Positions 46,616 to 56,860 are shown, numbered from the stretch's first letter. The stretch is DNA of 64,000 nt from Pseudomonas lurida (GCF_013522705.1 NZ_JAAMRE010000001.1:1-64000), one strand, 5' to 3'. Notes: generated by a model not told the origin, from the sequence alone. A program made the numbers and translations.

Positions 46616-47800
46616 TCAGCGCACGGCTTCGAAGAGTCCGGTGGCCCCCATGCCGCCGCCCACGCACATGGTGACGATGCCGTAACGCAGGTTGCGCCGT
46701 TGCAGTTCACGCACCAGATGCCCCACCTGCCGCGAGCCGGTCATGCCGAACGGATGGCCGATGGAAATCGAGCCGCCGTTGACGTTGTATCTGGCGTTGT
46801 CGATTTCCAGGCGATCGCGCGCATACAGGCACTGCGAAGCGAACGCCTCATTGAGTTCCCACAGGTCGATGTCCGCCACCTGCAGGCCCTTGGCCTTGAG
46901 CAACTTGGGCACCGAGAACACCGGGCCGATGCCCATTTCATCCGGCTCGCAGCCCGCGACGGCGAACCCGCGGAAAAACGCCTTGGGCTTGAGCCCCAGC
47001 GCCAGGGCCTTGTCCAGGCTCATCACCAGGGTCATCGAGGCGCCGTCGGAGAGCTGCGAGGAGTTGCCCGCCGTGACCGAACCGTCTTCGGCAAACACCG
47101 GCTTCAACCCGGCCAGGCTGTCCAGGGTGGTGTCGGGGCGGTTGCAGTCGTCGCGGTCGACCACGCCATCGAGGATCTGCACCGCGCCGGTGGCTTTGTC
47201 TTCGACTTTGTATTTGACGGCCATGGCCACGATTTCATCGTCGAACAAGCCGTCCGCCTGGGCCTGGGCCGTGCGTTGCTGGCTTTGCAGGGCGTAGAGG
47301 TCCTGGGCCTGGCGGCTGACGTGGTAGCGCCGCGCGACGATCTCGGCGGTCTGGCCCATGGGGAAATAAATGCCGGGCACCTGCTCCTTGAGCAATGGGT
47401 TGATCAGGTTGTCGGTGTTGACGCTCTTCATAGTCAGGCTGATCGACTCCACGCCGCCGGCGACAATGATGTCGCTGCAGCCGGAGGCGATCTGGTTGGC
47501 GGCGATCGCGATCGCCTGCAACCCCGAGGAGCAGAAGCGGTTGAGGGTCATGCCCGCCGTGCCGGTGCCTAACTGCGAAAGCACCGCCACATTGCGCCCG
47601 ATGTTGTAGCCCTGAGCGCCTTCGTTGGAGCCGGCACCGACGATGCAGTCCTCGACGCTGGCCGGGTCGATGCCGTTGCGCGTCAGCAGCGCATTGACGC
47701 AATGGGCGGCCATGTCATCGGGGCGGGTCTGGTTGAACTTGCCGCGAAAGGACTTGGCCAGGCCGGTTCGCACGCTGTCGACGATCACTACTTCACGCAT
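46616..47800 (-). CDS. Acetyl-CoA C-acyltransferase (thiolase)
   Basis: 394 aa, usual thiolase length. Catalytic nucleophile Cys in TLNRFCSSGLQA (near residue 90), His in GGSISIGHPFGMTG and second Cys in VTMCVGGGMGATG. It starts MREVVIVDSVRTGLAKSFRGKFNQTRPDDMAA. The enzyme cleaves 3-ketoacyl-CoA with CoA in fatty-acid beta-oxidation, or condenses acetyl-CoA. No fadB or acyl-CoA dehydrogenase is adjacent, so it is a stand-alone paralogue. GAGG precedes ATG 47800. Confidence 0.93.
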   Translation of the reverse strand: MREVVIVDSVRTGLAKSFRGKFNQTRPDDMAAHCVNALLTRNGIDPASVEDCIVGAGSNEGAQGYNIGRNVAVLSQLGTGTAGMTLNRFCSSGLQAIAIAANQIASGCSDIIVAGGVESISLTMKSVNTDNLINPLLKEQVPGIYFPMGQTAEIVARRYHVSRQAQDLYALQSQQRTAQAQADGLFDDEIVAMAVKYKVEDKATGAVQILDGVVDRDDCNRPDTTLDSLAGLKPVFAEDGSVTAGNSSQLSDGASMTLVMSLDKALALGLKPKAFFRGFAVAGCEPDEMGIGPVFSVPKLLKAKGLQVADIDLWELNEAFASQCLYARDRLEIDNARYNVNGGSISIGHPFGMTGSRQVGHLVRELQRRNLRYGIVTMCVGGGMGATGLFEAVR

Positions 47801-47933
47801 GGGCTACCTCGATCTTGTCATTGTTGGGAGATGGATCGAGGATAGATCCGCACCTGCCCGACCGCGATGATCATTCATCGGGCGTATGCAAAAGCATGGT
47901 TCGGTGCAGGCGCTTGCTGTGGTGAGGGGCCAG

Positions 47934-47996
47934 TTGTGGTGAACGGGCTTGTCGAATCGTCGCACCGCCCGCGCTGGGCAAGCCTGCTCACCACAA
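47934..47996. repeat. REP-like palindromic intergenic repeat
   Basis: TTGTGGTGAACGGGCTTG (47934-47951) is inverted at 47979-47996 (16 of 18 match), with a GC-rich middle including CCCGCGCTGGGC. This is the GTGGTGAGC-GGGCTTG type of repeat common in fluorescens-group genomes. It lies in the 238 bp gap between the thiolase and pap genes; nothing else coding was seen in the gap, whose right part (47801-47870) would hold the thiolase promoter. Confidence 0.7.
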
Positions 47997-48038
47997 AAAA
48001 CCGCTCGCCACGACAGTCCCGCCTTTCATACAAGGGGA

Positions 48039-49553
48039 TTATTTTTTGGTTTTCTTGCCGTGTTTATCGGATTGCGCAAACGCCTCTTCCAGCGCGCGGT
48101 TGATGGTGCGCAGGACCTTGATCCGGGCCCAGCGTTTGTCGTTGGCTTCCACCAGCGTCCATGACGATACCTCGGTGCTGGTGCGGTCGACCATGTCGCC
48201 CACGGCGGTGCGGTAGTCGTCCCACTTGTCGCGGTTGCGCCAGTCGTCTTCGGTGATCTTGAAGCGCTTGAACGGGATCGACTCGCGGGCCTGGAAGCGT
48301 TCCAGCTGGGTTTGCTTGTCGATGGCCAGCCAGAACTTGACCACAATCACTCCCGCATCGCGCAGTTGCTCTTCGAAGTCATTGATCTCACCGTAGGCAC
48401 GCATCCAGTCCGCCGGGGTGCAGAAGCCTTCGATGCGTTCAACCAGCACGCGGCCGTACCACGAGCGGTCGAATACGGTGAACATGCCCCGCGCCGGGAT
48501 TTTCTGCCAGAAGCGCCACAGGTATGGCTGGGCACGCTCGTCCTCGCTCGGCGCGGCAATCGGCACGATGTGGTACTGGCGCGGGTCCAGCGCCGCCGCC
48601 ACGCGACGGATCGCGCCGCCCTTGCCCGCCGCGTCGTTGCCTTCGAACACCGTGACCAGCGCGTGCCGACGCATACGCTTGTCGCGCATCAGGCCTGAGA
48701 GGCGCGCCTGTTCGGTGATCAGTTGTTCTTCGTACTCGTCCTTGTCCAGGCGCAGGTTCATGTCGAGGCTGTCGAGCAGGCTCTTGCGGTCCACCGACGC
48801 CAGCAGCGGCGCAGGGTTCATGCCGCTGGTCCTGGCCTTGGCCAGTTTCAGGGCATTGTGCAAGCCATCGAGGAGGATCTTGCCCACGGTCAGCCCACGA
48901 TAATGCGGGTCGACACCTTCGATCACATGCCACGGCGCATAGTCGCGACTGGTGCGACGCAGCACGCGTTCGCCGAAGTGCACGAACTTGTCGTAGGTCT
49001 TGGACTGCTGCCAGTCCAGCGGGCTGATGCGCCAACTGTGCAGCGGGTCGTCGGCCAGCGCCTTGAGCCGCGCCTTCATTTGTTTCTTGGAAAGATGGAA
49101 CCAGAACTTGAAGATCAGCGCGCCTTCGTCGCAGAGCATTTTCTCCAGGCGTTCGGCGCCGGCGATGGCCTGGTCGAGCCGCGCGTCCTTGATCTGGCCG
49201 TGCACGCGGCCTTGCAGCATCTGGCTGTACCAGTTGCCGAAAAACACACCCATGCGCCCCTTGGCGGGCAGCTGGCGCCAATAGCGCCAGGCCGGCGGGC
49301 GCGCCAGTTCTTCGTCGGTCTGCTGGTCGAAGGTGCGCACCTCGATCAGGCGAGGGTCCATCCATTCGTTGAGCAACTTGACGGTCTCGCCCTTGCCGGC
49401 CCCTTCGATGCCGTTGATCAGCACGATCACCGGAAAGCGTTTTTGCTGCTGCAGCTCGTACTGCACTTCCAGCAAGGCTTCGCGCAGGGCCGGCACTTCG
49501 GCGTCGTAGGTGGCTTTGTCAATGGCGTGACCGATTTCGGCAGATTCGAACAT
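48039..49553 (-). CDS. pap: Polyphosphate:AMP phosphotransferase (PPK2 class II)
   Basis: 504 aa from ATG 49553 (the family begins MFESAEIGHAIDK). Two fused PPK2 domains, each with its own Walker A: INGIEGAGKGETVK in the N-terminal half and FEGNDAAGKGGAIRR in the C-terminal half. Both halves carry the lid/Walker B elements (FGNWYSQM, FDRSWYGRVLVERIEGF). The cytoplasmic enzyme phosphorylates AMP to ADP using polyphosphate. It stands alone. The C-terminus ends in a Lys-rich tail. Confidence 0.94.
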   Translation of the reverse strand: MFESAEIGHAIDKATYDAEVPALREALLEVQYELQQQKRFPVIVLINGIEGAGKGETVKLLNEWMDPRLIEVRTFDQQTDEELARPPAWRYWRQLPAKGRMGVFFGNWYSQMLQGRVHGQIKDARLDQAIAGAERLEKMLCDEGALIFKFWFHLSKKQMKARLKALADDPLHSWRISPLDWQQSKTYDKFVHFGERVLRRTSRDYAPWHVIEGVDPHYRGLTVGKILLDGLHNALKLAKARTSGMNPAPLLASVDRKSLLDSLDMNLRLDKDEYEEQLITEQARLSGLMRDKRMRRHALVTVFEGNDAAGKGGAIRRVAAALDPRQYHIVPIAAPSEDERAQPYLWRFWQKIPARGMFTVFDRSWYGRVLVERIEGFCTPADWMRAYGEINDFEEQLRDAGVIVVKFWLAIDKQTQLERFQARESIPFKRFKITEDDWRNRDKWDDYRTAVGDMVDRTSTEVSSWTLVEANDKRWARIKVLRTINRALEEAFAQSDKHGKKTKK

Positions 49554-49709
49554 GGGCGGCTCCGTTCCAGAAGTGAGCAAGACTAGCGGATTGGGCAACG
49601 CCGCGCGGGAGGAAATTCAATGCACCGTTGCCGTAGATCAATTCAGATCGAGTTGATCGGATAGAATGGCGGCCTCGCCTTTACCTGCTGCCATTTTTCA
49701 GAGCCGCCC

Positions 49710-51692
49710 ATGAACCCCGTACCGCCCAACGCCCAACTCGACTGGGACGCAGAAGGTCGCCCGCATTCGCGGGTGTTCGACGACGTGTATTTCTCCGACC
49801 AATCGGGCCTGGAAGAAACCCGTTATGTGTTCCTGGAACAGAATCGCCTGCGCGAGCGCTTCGCCGCCCTCAAGCCCGGCGAGCGCCTGGTGATCGGCGA
49901 AACCGGCTTCGGCACCGGCCTGAACTTCCTCTGCGCCTGGCAATTGTTCGCGCAGCACGCCTGCGCCGGGGCGCGCCTGCACTTTATCAGCGTGGAAAAG
50001 TACCCGCTTACCCATGCCGACCTGCACCGCGCCCTCGCCCTCTGGCCGCAGTTGCAACCGCTGGCCGAGCAGTTGCTGGGCCAGTACCAGGCGATCCATC
50101 CAGGCTTTCAACGGCTGCTGCTGGACCGCGGCCGTGTGACGCTGACGTTGCTGATCGGCGATGCCATGGAGCAATTGTCGCAACTGGACGCCCAGGTCGA
50201 CGCCTGGTTTCTCGACGGGTTCGCCCCGGCCAAAAACCCCGACATGTGGACCGCCGAGCTCTTCGCCGAACTGGCGCGGCTGGCGGCGCCTGGGTCGACC
50301 ATCAGCACGTTCACCAGCACCGGTTGGGTGCGGCGACTGATCAACGCCGCCGGGTTCAAGATGAAACGCACTCCGGGCATCGGGCATAAATGGGAGATCC
50401 TGCGCGGCGAGTTTGTCGGTTGGCCGGCCGACACACCGCCACCGGCGCCGGATAAACCGTGGTTCGCCCGCCCGCCTGCGGCCCACGCTGAGCGCAGCGC
50501 CCTGGTGATCGGCGGCGGCCTGGCCGGCTGCACCACGGCGGCCAGCCTCGCTGCCCGCGGCTGGCGCGTGACCTTGCTGGAACGCCACGCGGGCCTGGCG
50601 CAGGAAGCGTCGGGCAACCCGCAGGGGGTGCTGTACCTCAAGCTGTCGGCCCATGGCACGGCGTTGTCGCAGCTGATCCTCAGCGGCTTCGGCCACACCC
50701 GGCGCCTGCTCGAACACCTGCAGCGCGGTGTCGACTGGGACGACTGCGGCGTGCTGCAACTGGCGTTCAATGCCAAGGAAGCCGAGCGCCAGGCTCAGTT
50801 GGCCGCCGCCTTCGCGCCGACGTTGTTGCACCCCCTGGACCCGGCCCAGGCCCAGGCCCGCGCCGGCGTGGCGGTGGATCATGGCGGGCTGTTTTTCCCG
50901 GAAGGCGGCTGGGTACATCCGCCGGCCCTGTGCGAATGGCAAGCGCATCACCCGCTGATCGAGGTGCTGCAGCACCGTGAAGTGGTGCTTCTGCAACGGG
51001 CGCGAGGCCAGTGGCAGGCCCGCGACGGCGACACGGTGCTGGCCAGCGCCAGCGTGGTGGTGCTGGCCGGTGCCGCCGAGATCAAACGCTTCCCCTTCAG
51101 CGCCGAGCTGCCGCTCAAACGCATTCGCGGGCAAATCACCCGCCTGCCCCAGACCGTCGCCAGCCAGGCCCTGACCACGGTGGTCTGCGCCGAAGGCTAC
51201 GTCGCCCCGGCGCGCCTGGGGGAGCACACCCTGGGCGCCAGTTTCGATTTCAAGAACGACGACCTGACCCCGACAGTGGCCGAGCACGTCGGCAACCTGG
51301 CCATGCTGCGCGAAATCTCCCAGGACCTGGTGCAGCGCCTGGACGCCGACCGCCTGGCCCCCGAACACCTGCAAGGCCGCGCGGCGTTTCGCTGCACCAG
51401 CCCCGACTACCTGCCGATTGTCGGGCCGTTGGCCGAGCGCGGCGCCTTCGACGAGGCCTACGCGGCGCTGCGCAAGGATGCGCGCCAGGTGCCCGACGCC
51501 GCCTGCCCGTGGATCGACGGCGTGTATGTGAACAGCGGCCACGGCTCACGCGGCCTGGTGACGGCGCCCTTATGCGCCGAACTGCTGGCGGCCTGGCTGG
51601 ACAACGAGCCGCTGCCCGTGCCACGCAGTGTGGCCGAGGCGTGCCACCCCAATCGCTTCGCCTTGCGGGCGTTGATGCGCAATCAATCTTGA
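49710..51692 (+). CDS. mnmC: Bifunctional tRNA U34 modification enzyme MnmC
   Basis: 660 aa. N-terminal SAM methyltransferase (about 1-240): VIGETGFGTGLNFLCAW, the catalytic-loop DAWFLDGFAPAKNPDMW. C-terminal FAD oxidoreductase (about 262-650): ALVIGGGLAGCTTAASLAARGW Rossmann motif and GVYVNSGHGSRGLVTAPLCAELLA. It removes the carboxymethyl group from cmnm5s2U34 and then methylates to mnm5s2U34 in tRNA. ATG 49710 has a weak ribosome site. Monocistronic. Confidence 0.96.
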   Translation: MNPVPPNAQLDWDAEGRPHSRVFDDVYFSDQSGLEETRYVFLEQNRLRERFAALKPGERLVIGETGFGTGLNFLCAWQLFAQHACAGARLHFISVEKYPLTHADLHRALALWPQLQPLAEQLLGQYQAIHPGFQRLLLDRGRVTLTLLIGDAMEQLSQLDAQVDAWFLDGFAPAKNPDMWTAELFAELARLAAPGSTISTFTSTGWVRRLINAAGFKMKRTPGIGHKWEILRGEFVGWPADTPPPAPDKPWFARPPAAHAERSALVIGGGLAGCTTAASLAARGWRVTLLERHAGLAQEASGNPQGVLYLKLSAHGTALSQLILSGFGHTRRLLEHLQRGVDWDDCGVLQLAFNAKEAERQAQLAAAFAPTLLHPLDPAQAQARAGVAVDHGGLFFPEGGWVHPPALCEWQAHHPLIEVLQHREVVLLQRARGQWQARDGDTVLASASVVVLAGAAEIKRFPFSAELPLKRIRGQITRLPQTVASQALTTVVCAEGYVAPARLGEHTLGASFDFKNDDLTPTVAEHVGNLAMLREISQDLVQRLDADRLAPEHLQGRAAFRCTSPDYLPIVGPLAERGAFDEAYAALRKDARQVPDAACPWIDGVYVNSGHGSRGLVTAPLCAELLAAWLDNEPLPVPRSVAEACHPNRFALRALMRNQS

Positions 51693-51745
51693 GATTCGCG
51701 CCAGGTATGGGGCGAGCGGGCAGGCTCTACCGTGGCCAATCAAGG

Positions 51746-54700
51746 TCACGGAACAGGAGCCTCGCATAAGCCCTGCGCATCGTTTTTCAGGGCCTCTTCG
51801 GTCAGACCATTGAGTTCGGCTTTTTCCGCGGCCGCCTGCTCCACCATCAGCAGGTTCACCTGCCGGCTGTAGTCCGCGTACTCCAGCGTATCGACCTGCT
51901 CAAACAAGGCATTCATGCGTTGGTCGAACGGCTCGTACAAGCGTTCGAACCGGTCTCTGTAGGTTTTTTTCAGATAGCGGACCCATAACGGTAACTCGAC
52001 CAGATAATTGACCAGCGCCGGGGACAACTCCGCCGAGCGGAGTTCAAAGGCCGCGCTCGTCATGTCTTGCGGCGTCACCCCACCCAGGCGGGCATAACGC
52101 ATATGCCGAGGCTGGCCCGGCAGATAAAACCGGTCGGCCAGGCCGGTCCGGAACGCGAGGCTCACCTCCAGAGGATCGGCAGCCGGATTCTGGTCACTGT
52201 GGCGCTTGGCGTATTGCTCAAGCCGGTCAAGACGAAACAGTCCCTGGCCCAGACGCAACAGCGGCTTGGCCGTGAGCACCCCACCTTCAACGCTTTCGGC
52301 CGCGATATGCACTTCGACGAGCACCTCAAGGCTGGCGAAGTTCACAGCGGCGGCGTCATCACAATTGATCGGGGTGGCCGCGCGATCGAAGATTTCGTCG
52401 CGCAGGTTTTCGTCGGCGGCGGCGGCCTCCAGTACCCGCCAGACCCGCCGGCGCATGTCTTCACGCACTTGGGTGGCATCGGCCGTGTCCCCCACCTCGG
52501 TGAGCAACTTGAACAGGCCGTCGGAGCGAGGCTCGTTCTTGAGTGCCGCCCAGGTCGCCTCGCGGGCCGGGAAGTCCGCGCCGCTGTCCTGCAGCCATAA
52601 ATCGCGGGCCTTTTGTTCGTTCATGCGTGCGATGTTGTCTTCCAGAATGCCCATGCCGATGCCCGTACGCTTGCGGTAATCGCCAAGCAACCGGTGGCTG
52701 GGCGTGTCCAGGGGGTTTTGGCGCAGGTTGAGGGTTCTGGCCACGCGGCTGGGCAACTCGAACACCCACGGCGGCAGGCTGGAGATGTCGTTCTCGCGCA
52801 GGTCCAGGTACTCCAGGTAAGGCAGCCTGGCCAACCCGCCGGGCAGTTCCTTGAGTCGGCAGTTGCGCATGAACAAAGCGCGCAGGCTGAACAGGCGGCT
52901 GATGGGCGGCGGGTCTACCAAGGGGTTGTCATTGAGGCCCAACACCTCAAGATCGCTGAAGCCCGCCAATTTGGTGCGGGTGTATTGGGTCAGTTGCAGC
53001 CGGTTGTTATCCAGATACAGGCGCTTGAGCTGGGGCATCCGCGACAGCGCTTCGGGCAGCCGGCTTATGCGGTTGCCTTGCAGCTCCAGCGTTTGCACGC
53101 CCGGGAAGTGCTTGAGGAAATACGCCACATCGTCATTAAGCCCCATGTGGTTAAGCGACAACTTGCGAATAGCTGCAAAGCTGACCTCGGCCGGCAACGT
53201 CGGCAGCGGCCCCACTTCCATGCCATCGAGGTTCAGCGCCAGCAACCTCTCCCCTTCGGCATCCGGCTGCCGGGTCATCTGCTTCCAGGCGTCTTCGATC
53301 CTGCGCATCGTGTAATGACGGCTCATGCGGTAGTCATCGATGGGCCTGGGCAAGCCGGCCAATGAGGTCTTGTCCCGCCGCCAGGCCTTCAGCGCGCGGT
53401 GCAGGGCGTCGAACTCTTGTTCAAGCGCCTGCACCGCTCTGGCACGGGATAAAGGGTCGGCGCCCTGCTCATCAAGAAACGCCGCGATCTGCGCATCGCT
53501 GAACATCGGGTACAGATGCCTGACCTTGGCCACCAGTGCGCGCGGGTGCTGCGCCGGGTTGATCTGGGCAGCCACTGTGCACAGCGCCGGCGGCTCGGGC
53601 ACGGCACGCTCCGGATACAGGTAGCGCGACAGCCGCGGGCGCCGGGTTTCGGCCTCCGTCATCAGCGCATAGCGCAGATAGCCACTGTTTGCCCTGCCGG
53701 TCACGCTCAGGTCACGGCGCTGGTCCGGCGAGAGGGTATCGAGAAGCGCTTGATAAATGCCCTCGTGGCCCGAGGCGATTTCACCCAAGGCGCGGCCCTG
53801 CTCGTCAAACGCCTGAAAGCCCTGTTCGGACTTGACCACGACACGCCGCACAGTGGCCGCCTCGGCACTGGACTCACCCAGCACACGCCCACGCAAAGAA
53901 CCCTCGCGCAGTTGCACGGATAACTCGCCCGGCCAGCCGGGTACCCGCCTCAGCAGGCCGACGGCCAGACGCTGGGTATTTTCATTGGCCAGTTCCGGCA
54001 GCAACAGGCCGAACAGCGCCTGGTCTTGCTCCAGATCCTGCAGTGCCGCACGGGTACGCTGCGCCAGCGCCAAGGGCACGCGCCGGCTGTCGCGCAGGCG
54101 CCAGCGCTGTGTGGTGGGGCTGTCTGACAGCAACTCCCAGGCGACCCGGTTCGGCAATGCGGGGTAATGGGACTTGAGCACGCCGTAGTCGGTGTCCACC
54201 TGCGCTTCGGTTTGTTCGTACAACTGCTCGTAGAGCGGGCGGTGGGTGCGCGCGAGGGAGGCGAGCAACTGCCGCGCCAACGTGGCCTGGCGCGCTTGAG
54301 GCGCTACTTCGGCACCAAGCAAAGTCTGGACCTCCTCGGGCTCCAATGCGTCCAGCACAGTGGACATCACCTCGCCCTCGTGCAATTGCTGCTCGGTGAT
54401 GTGAATGCTCAGGTCCTCATAATCAAAAGGCGCTGTGTCGGGGTAGCGCTCGATCAAGTAGCCTTCACTGTCCAATACCTCGAAAAAACGCCCCTTTGGC
54501 CACCCCGACATCAGCGGCAACGCCAGCAATTGCGTAGGGGCCGTGTCGGCATCCGGACGCGGCTGATGCTCCAACTGCCAGATCAGGTCACGCACCTTCT
54601 GGTTCTGCTGCACGCGCACGATGCCGTCGCGAAAACGCTTGGGCAGCGCAAGATTCTGCCGGAAATGCAAGCGCAGGCGCGGCACGTCCAGGCCGGTGAT

Positions 54701-56563
54701 GCTCGCCACGCTCCGCACGTGCTCCGGCGGCAAGGTCGCCAGGCTGGGGTCGAGCCGGATCAACAGGCGGTAAGCGTCGTCCCAATCGTCCGGGCGCTCG
54801 AAAGCGAACCGCCAGCCGCCCTGGAAGTTGTGGCTCAAGGGCGGACGATACGCGCTGTCACGCAGGGGGTGGCGGACCCGCCAATGGCCGGAGGGCGCAT
54901 CGTAGGCGATGGAATAAAGCGCGCCGTCGATCTTGACGTAGGACTGGCCGTTGACCTGATAAATACCGCGCGTGTTGGCACTGGTCTGCGCGTCGACGTC
55001 CAGGGACTGCCGATAGGTCCCTAGACGTCGTCGCCACAGCCGCGGTCCGACACCCTGTTGTTCGATGGCTTCCATTTTGTCGAAGAAGCGCGTCGCGCCG
55101 ATGCGGGTCGTCTGGACGACCTTGCTGACAGCCTTGACCCCGGCGGCGAACAGTGCCATGCCGGCGAGGTTCTCCGCTACGTTGACCAAGTGCTCGAACG
55201 CCTCGGTTTTCTCGCCGTGGGTCCAGTCATCAATGCCTTCGAAGACTTCACCGAGCAGTTGCCCGATGGCCACGCCGGTCATCAGTTGCCCGAGTACCGG
55301 CACCACCAGTCCGGCCAGCCCCAACACGGTCAGCCCCGCATTGAGGTAGTCCTGCAGGCGCCGCCACTGTTGCTCCTGGTCCGCGCTGGGCACGGGCACC
55401 GCCAGCACTTCGGCATCGCGCTGGAGCTTGCACACCAGCGCCGTAAAAAAGAACCACGACAGGTTGGCGGTGACGGGCATCGGTTCAACCCGGCCGAGGG
55501 TTTTGTCCTGGTCGATGTGCTGGAAAAAATCGAATCGCTGCGACTCGTCGAGGTAGTGGGTGAAAAAGCGCCGGTACTCGGGCACCTGCAGCTTGAGCGA
55601 CAGGTAGGTGGTGAAGTCCTCCAGCGACGGGTATTCGAACCATGGCCTCAGAGGATCGCCGGGCATGTACACCAGCACGGGGCCGGTGGAAAAATCCTCG
55701 GCGCCCGCCTGACTGAACACCAGCACACCCCACAGGTTGGCATGATGAGCCGCGATGCCCTGCCAGCGCAGCGGCTGCCCATTGAACCGCACGTGGGTGA
55801 GGCGGTTGGCGGGCCGATCGGCATCGATCAGTGTTTGCAAAGCCGCGTACGCCGCCTGGCCGACATCGCCTTTGGCGAAAGCGATATGCAGGTCGACCAG
55901 CATGTTCATGCACATGGCCGGGCCGATGGCAGCGATTGTCGGGTTGTAATCCAGTTCAGCGTTCACCGGTTCGTCAGGTGCCGGCAGGTTGAACACCTCG
56001 CGCAGGTGCTGCTGGTAAGCGCCGCCGACATCCAATTCGCGGCAAGCGTCTACAAAGGCCTGGGCGCTGAGCGCCTTGACCACGGACTGATCCGAAGCGC
56101 GTCGAATCACCGACCCTGGCGGCAGGCTGACTGACGCCACGGTTTGCATGGCGGCGTGCAGCAAGGTGTCGTTTTGCGCAGGCTCCATTTCAACATGGGG
56201 GCCATCCAGCAGGCCGCCCGTCAGGAAATACACCCTGGGTACCTGCAGCAGGTCCCGTTCGACATTCAGGTCGGCCAGCCCCTTGGCGACCAACAGTGCC
56301 TGCAATCGGTCGCGGCAGAATTGCCGCAGCGGTATGACCCGTTCAAGCAGGCGCGCTGCCGTGTCGCGCGCGGGCTGACCGGCCTCGTAGCTGTTGAGCA
56401 GCGCCTGGCGCACCTGCGAGCTGGCGCCGGTCAGCCAGGTCGGCAAGGTGCCCTGCAGTACCTGGGCCTTGTCCAGGTCGCCGGTCAGCTCCAGCAGCGT
56501 CGCCATCATGCTGTCGGGTACGGTGGGGTCGGGCGCGGTGGCACCGTCAAGGGGTGAGTCCAT
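51746..56563 (-). CDS. Giant LRR protein with NEL-type E3 ubiquitin ligase domain
   Basis: 1605 aa from ATG 56563, set by AAGGA upstream; the frame to 56701 is an open but unsupported extension. Residues 1-1100 are a large soluble region of the kind found in Pseudomonas dermonecrotic-type/DUF6543 LRR proteins, with one hydrophobic segment at about 410-450 (LTVLGLAGLVVPVLGQLMTGVAIG). Leucine-rich repeats run about 1105-1290 (VQTLELQGNRISRLPEAL, LKRLYLDNNRLQL, LEYLDLRENDISSLPP). Residues about 1295-1605 match the IpaH/SspH/SlrP NEL domain with the catalytic Cys1401 in INCDDAAAVNFASLEVLVEVH (CxD motif). It would transfer ubiquitin to host proteins chosen by the LRR. No Sec signal; the secretion route is unknown. 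No chaperone gene is adjacent. Confidence 0.88.
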   Translation of the reverse strand: MDSPLDGATAPDPTVPDSMMATLLELTGDLDKAQVLQGTLPTWLTGASSQVRQALLNSYEAGQPARDTAARLLERVIPLRQFCRDRLQALLVAKGLADLNVERDLLQVPRVYFLTGGLLDGPHVEMEPAQNDTLLHAAMQTVASVSLPPGSVIRRASDQSVVKALSAQAFVDACRELDVGGAYQQHLREVFNLPAPDEPVNAELDYNPTIAAIGPAMCMNMLVDLHIAFAKGDVGQAAYAALQTLIDADRPANRLTHVRFNGQPLRWQGIAAHHANLWGVLVFSQAGAEDFSTGPVLVYMPGDPLRPWFEYPSLEDFTTYLSLKLQVPEYRRFFTHYLDESQRFDFFQHIDQDKTLGRVEPMPVTANLSWFFFTALVCKLQRDAEVLAVPVPSADQEQQWRRLQDYLNAGLTVLGLAGLVVPVLGQLMTGVAIGQLLGEVFEGIDDWTHGEKTEAFEHLVNVAENLAGMALFAAGVKAVSKVVQTTRIGATRFFDKMEAIEQQGVGPRLWRRRLGTYRQSLDVDAQTSANTRGIYQVNGQSYVKIDGALYSIAYDAPSGHWRVRHPLRDSAYRPPLSHNFQGGWRFAFERPDDWDDAYRLLIRLDPSLATLPPEHVRSVASITGLDVPRLRLHFRQNLALPKRFRDGIVRVQQNQKVRDLIWQLEHQPRPDADTAPTQLLALPLMSGWPKGRFFEVLDSEGYLIERYPDTAPFDYEDLSIHITEQQLHEGEVMSTVLDALEPEEVQTLLGAEVAPQARQATLARQLLASLARTHRPLYEQLYEQTEAQVDTDYGVLKSHYPALPNRVAWELLSDSPTTQRWRLRDSRRVPLALAQRTRAALQDLEQDQALFGLLLPELANENTQRLAVGLLRRVPGWPGELSVQLREGSLRGRVLGESSAEAATVRRVVVKSEQGFQAFDEQGRALGEIASGHEGIYQALLDTLSPDQRRDLSVTGRANSGYLRYALMTEAETRRPRLSRYLYPERAVPEPPALCTVAAQINPAQHPRALVAKVRHLYPMFSDAQIAAFLDEQGADPLSRARAVQALEQEFDALHRALKAWRRDKTSLAGLPRPIDDYRMSRHYTMRRIEDAWKQMTRQPDAEGERLLALNLDGMEVGPLPTLPAEVSFAAIRKLSLNHMGLNDDVAYFLKHFPGVQTLELQGNRISRLPEALSRMPQLKRLYLDNNRLQLTQYTRTKLAGFSDLEVLGLNDNPLVDPPPISRLFSLRALFMRNCRLKELPGGLARLPYLEYLDLRENDISSLPPWVFELPSRVARTLNLRQNPLDTPSHRLLGDYRKRTGIGMGILEDNIARMNEQKARDLWLQDSGADFPAREATWAALKNEPRSDGLFKLLTEVGDTADATQVREDMRRRVWRVLEAAAADENLRDEIFDRAATPINCDDAAAVNFASLEVLVEVHIAAESVEGGVLTAKPLLRLGQGLFRLDRLEQYAKRHSDQNPAADPLEVSLAFRTGLADRFYLPGQPRHMRYARLGGVTPQDMTSAAFELRSAELSPALVNYLVELPLWVRYLKKTYRDRFERLYEPFDQRMNALFEQVDTLEYADYSRQVNLLMVEQAAAEKAELNGLTEEALKNDAQGLCEAPVP

Positions 56564-56860
56564 GGCAATCGTCCTTATTGCATTGAATGATGCCTGCGGA
56601 CGATACGGGCACAACGCCGGATAAAGGGTTCGAATACTGGGTGGATCGAGGCGCCTGAACCGCCGAACTTTGGATAAAAGCTTGACCTGTGCACCGCACA
56701 TTCCAGGCAGGCCGCGCGCGCCGGTGAGGCGTCAAGGCGGATTGCCTTATAACGTATTGTTCTAAAACTCCCACAATCTGCTCGGGTCAGTTTCTGGGTA
56801 CCTGCCGTTTTGGCGCGCGGTACTTCATCCCTCCCCAACGGAAAAACCGGTAAGGAATTT

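Noticed and set aside
49698..51542. 614-codon minus-strand frame over mnmC
   Set aside because: Antisense shadow; MnmC domains are unambiguous on the plus strand.
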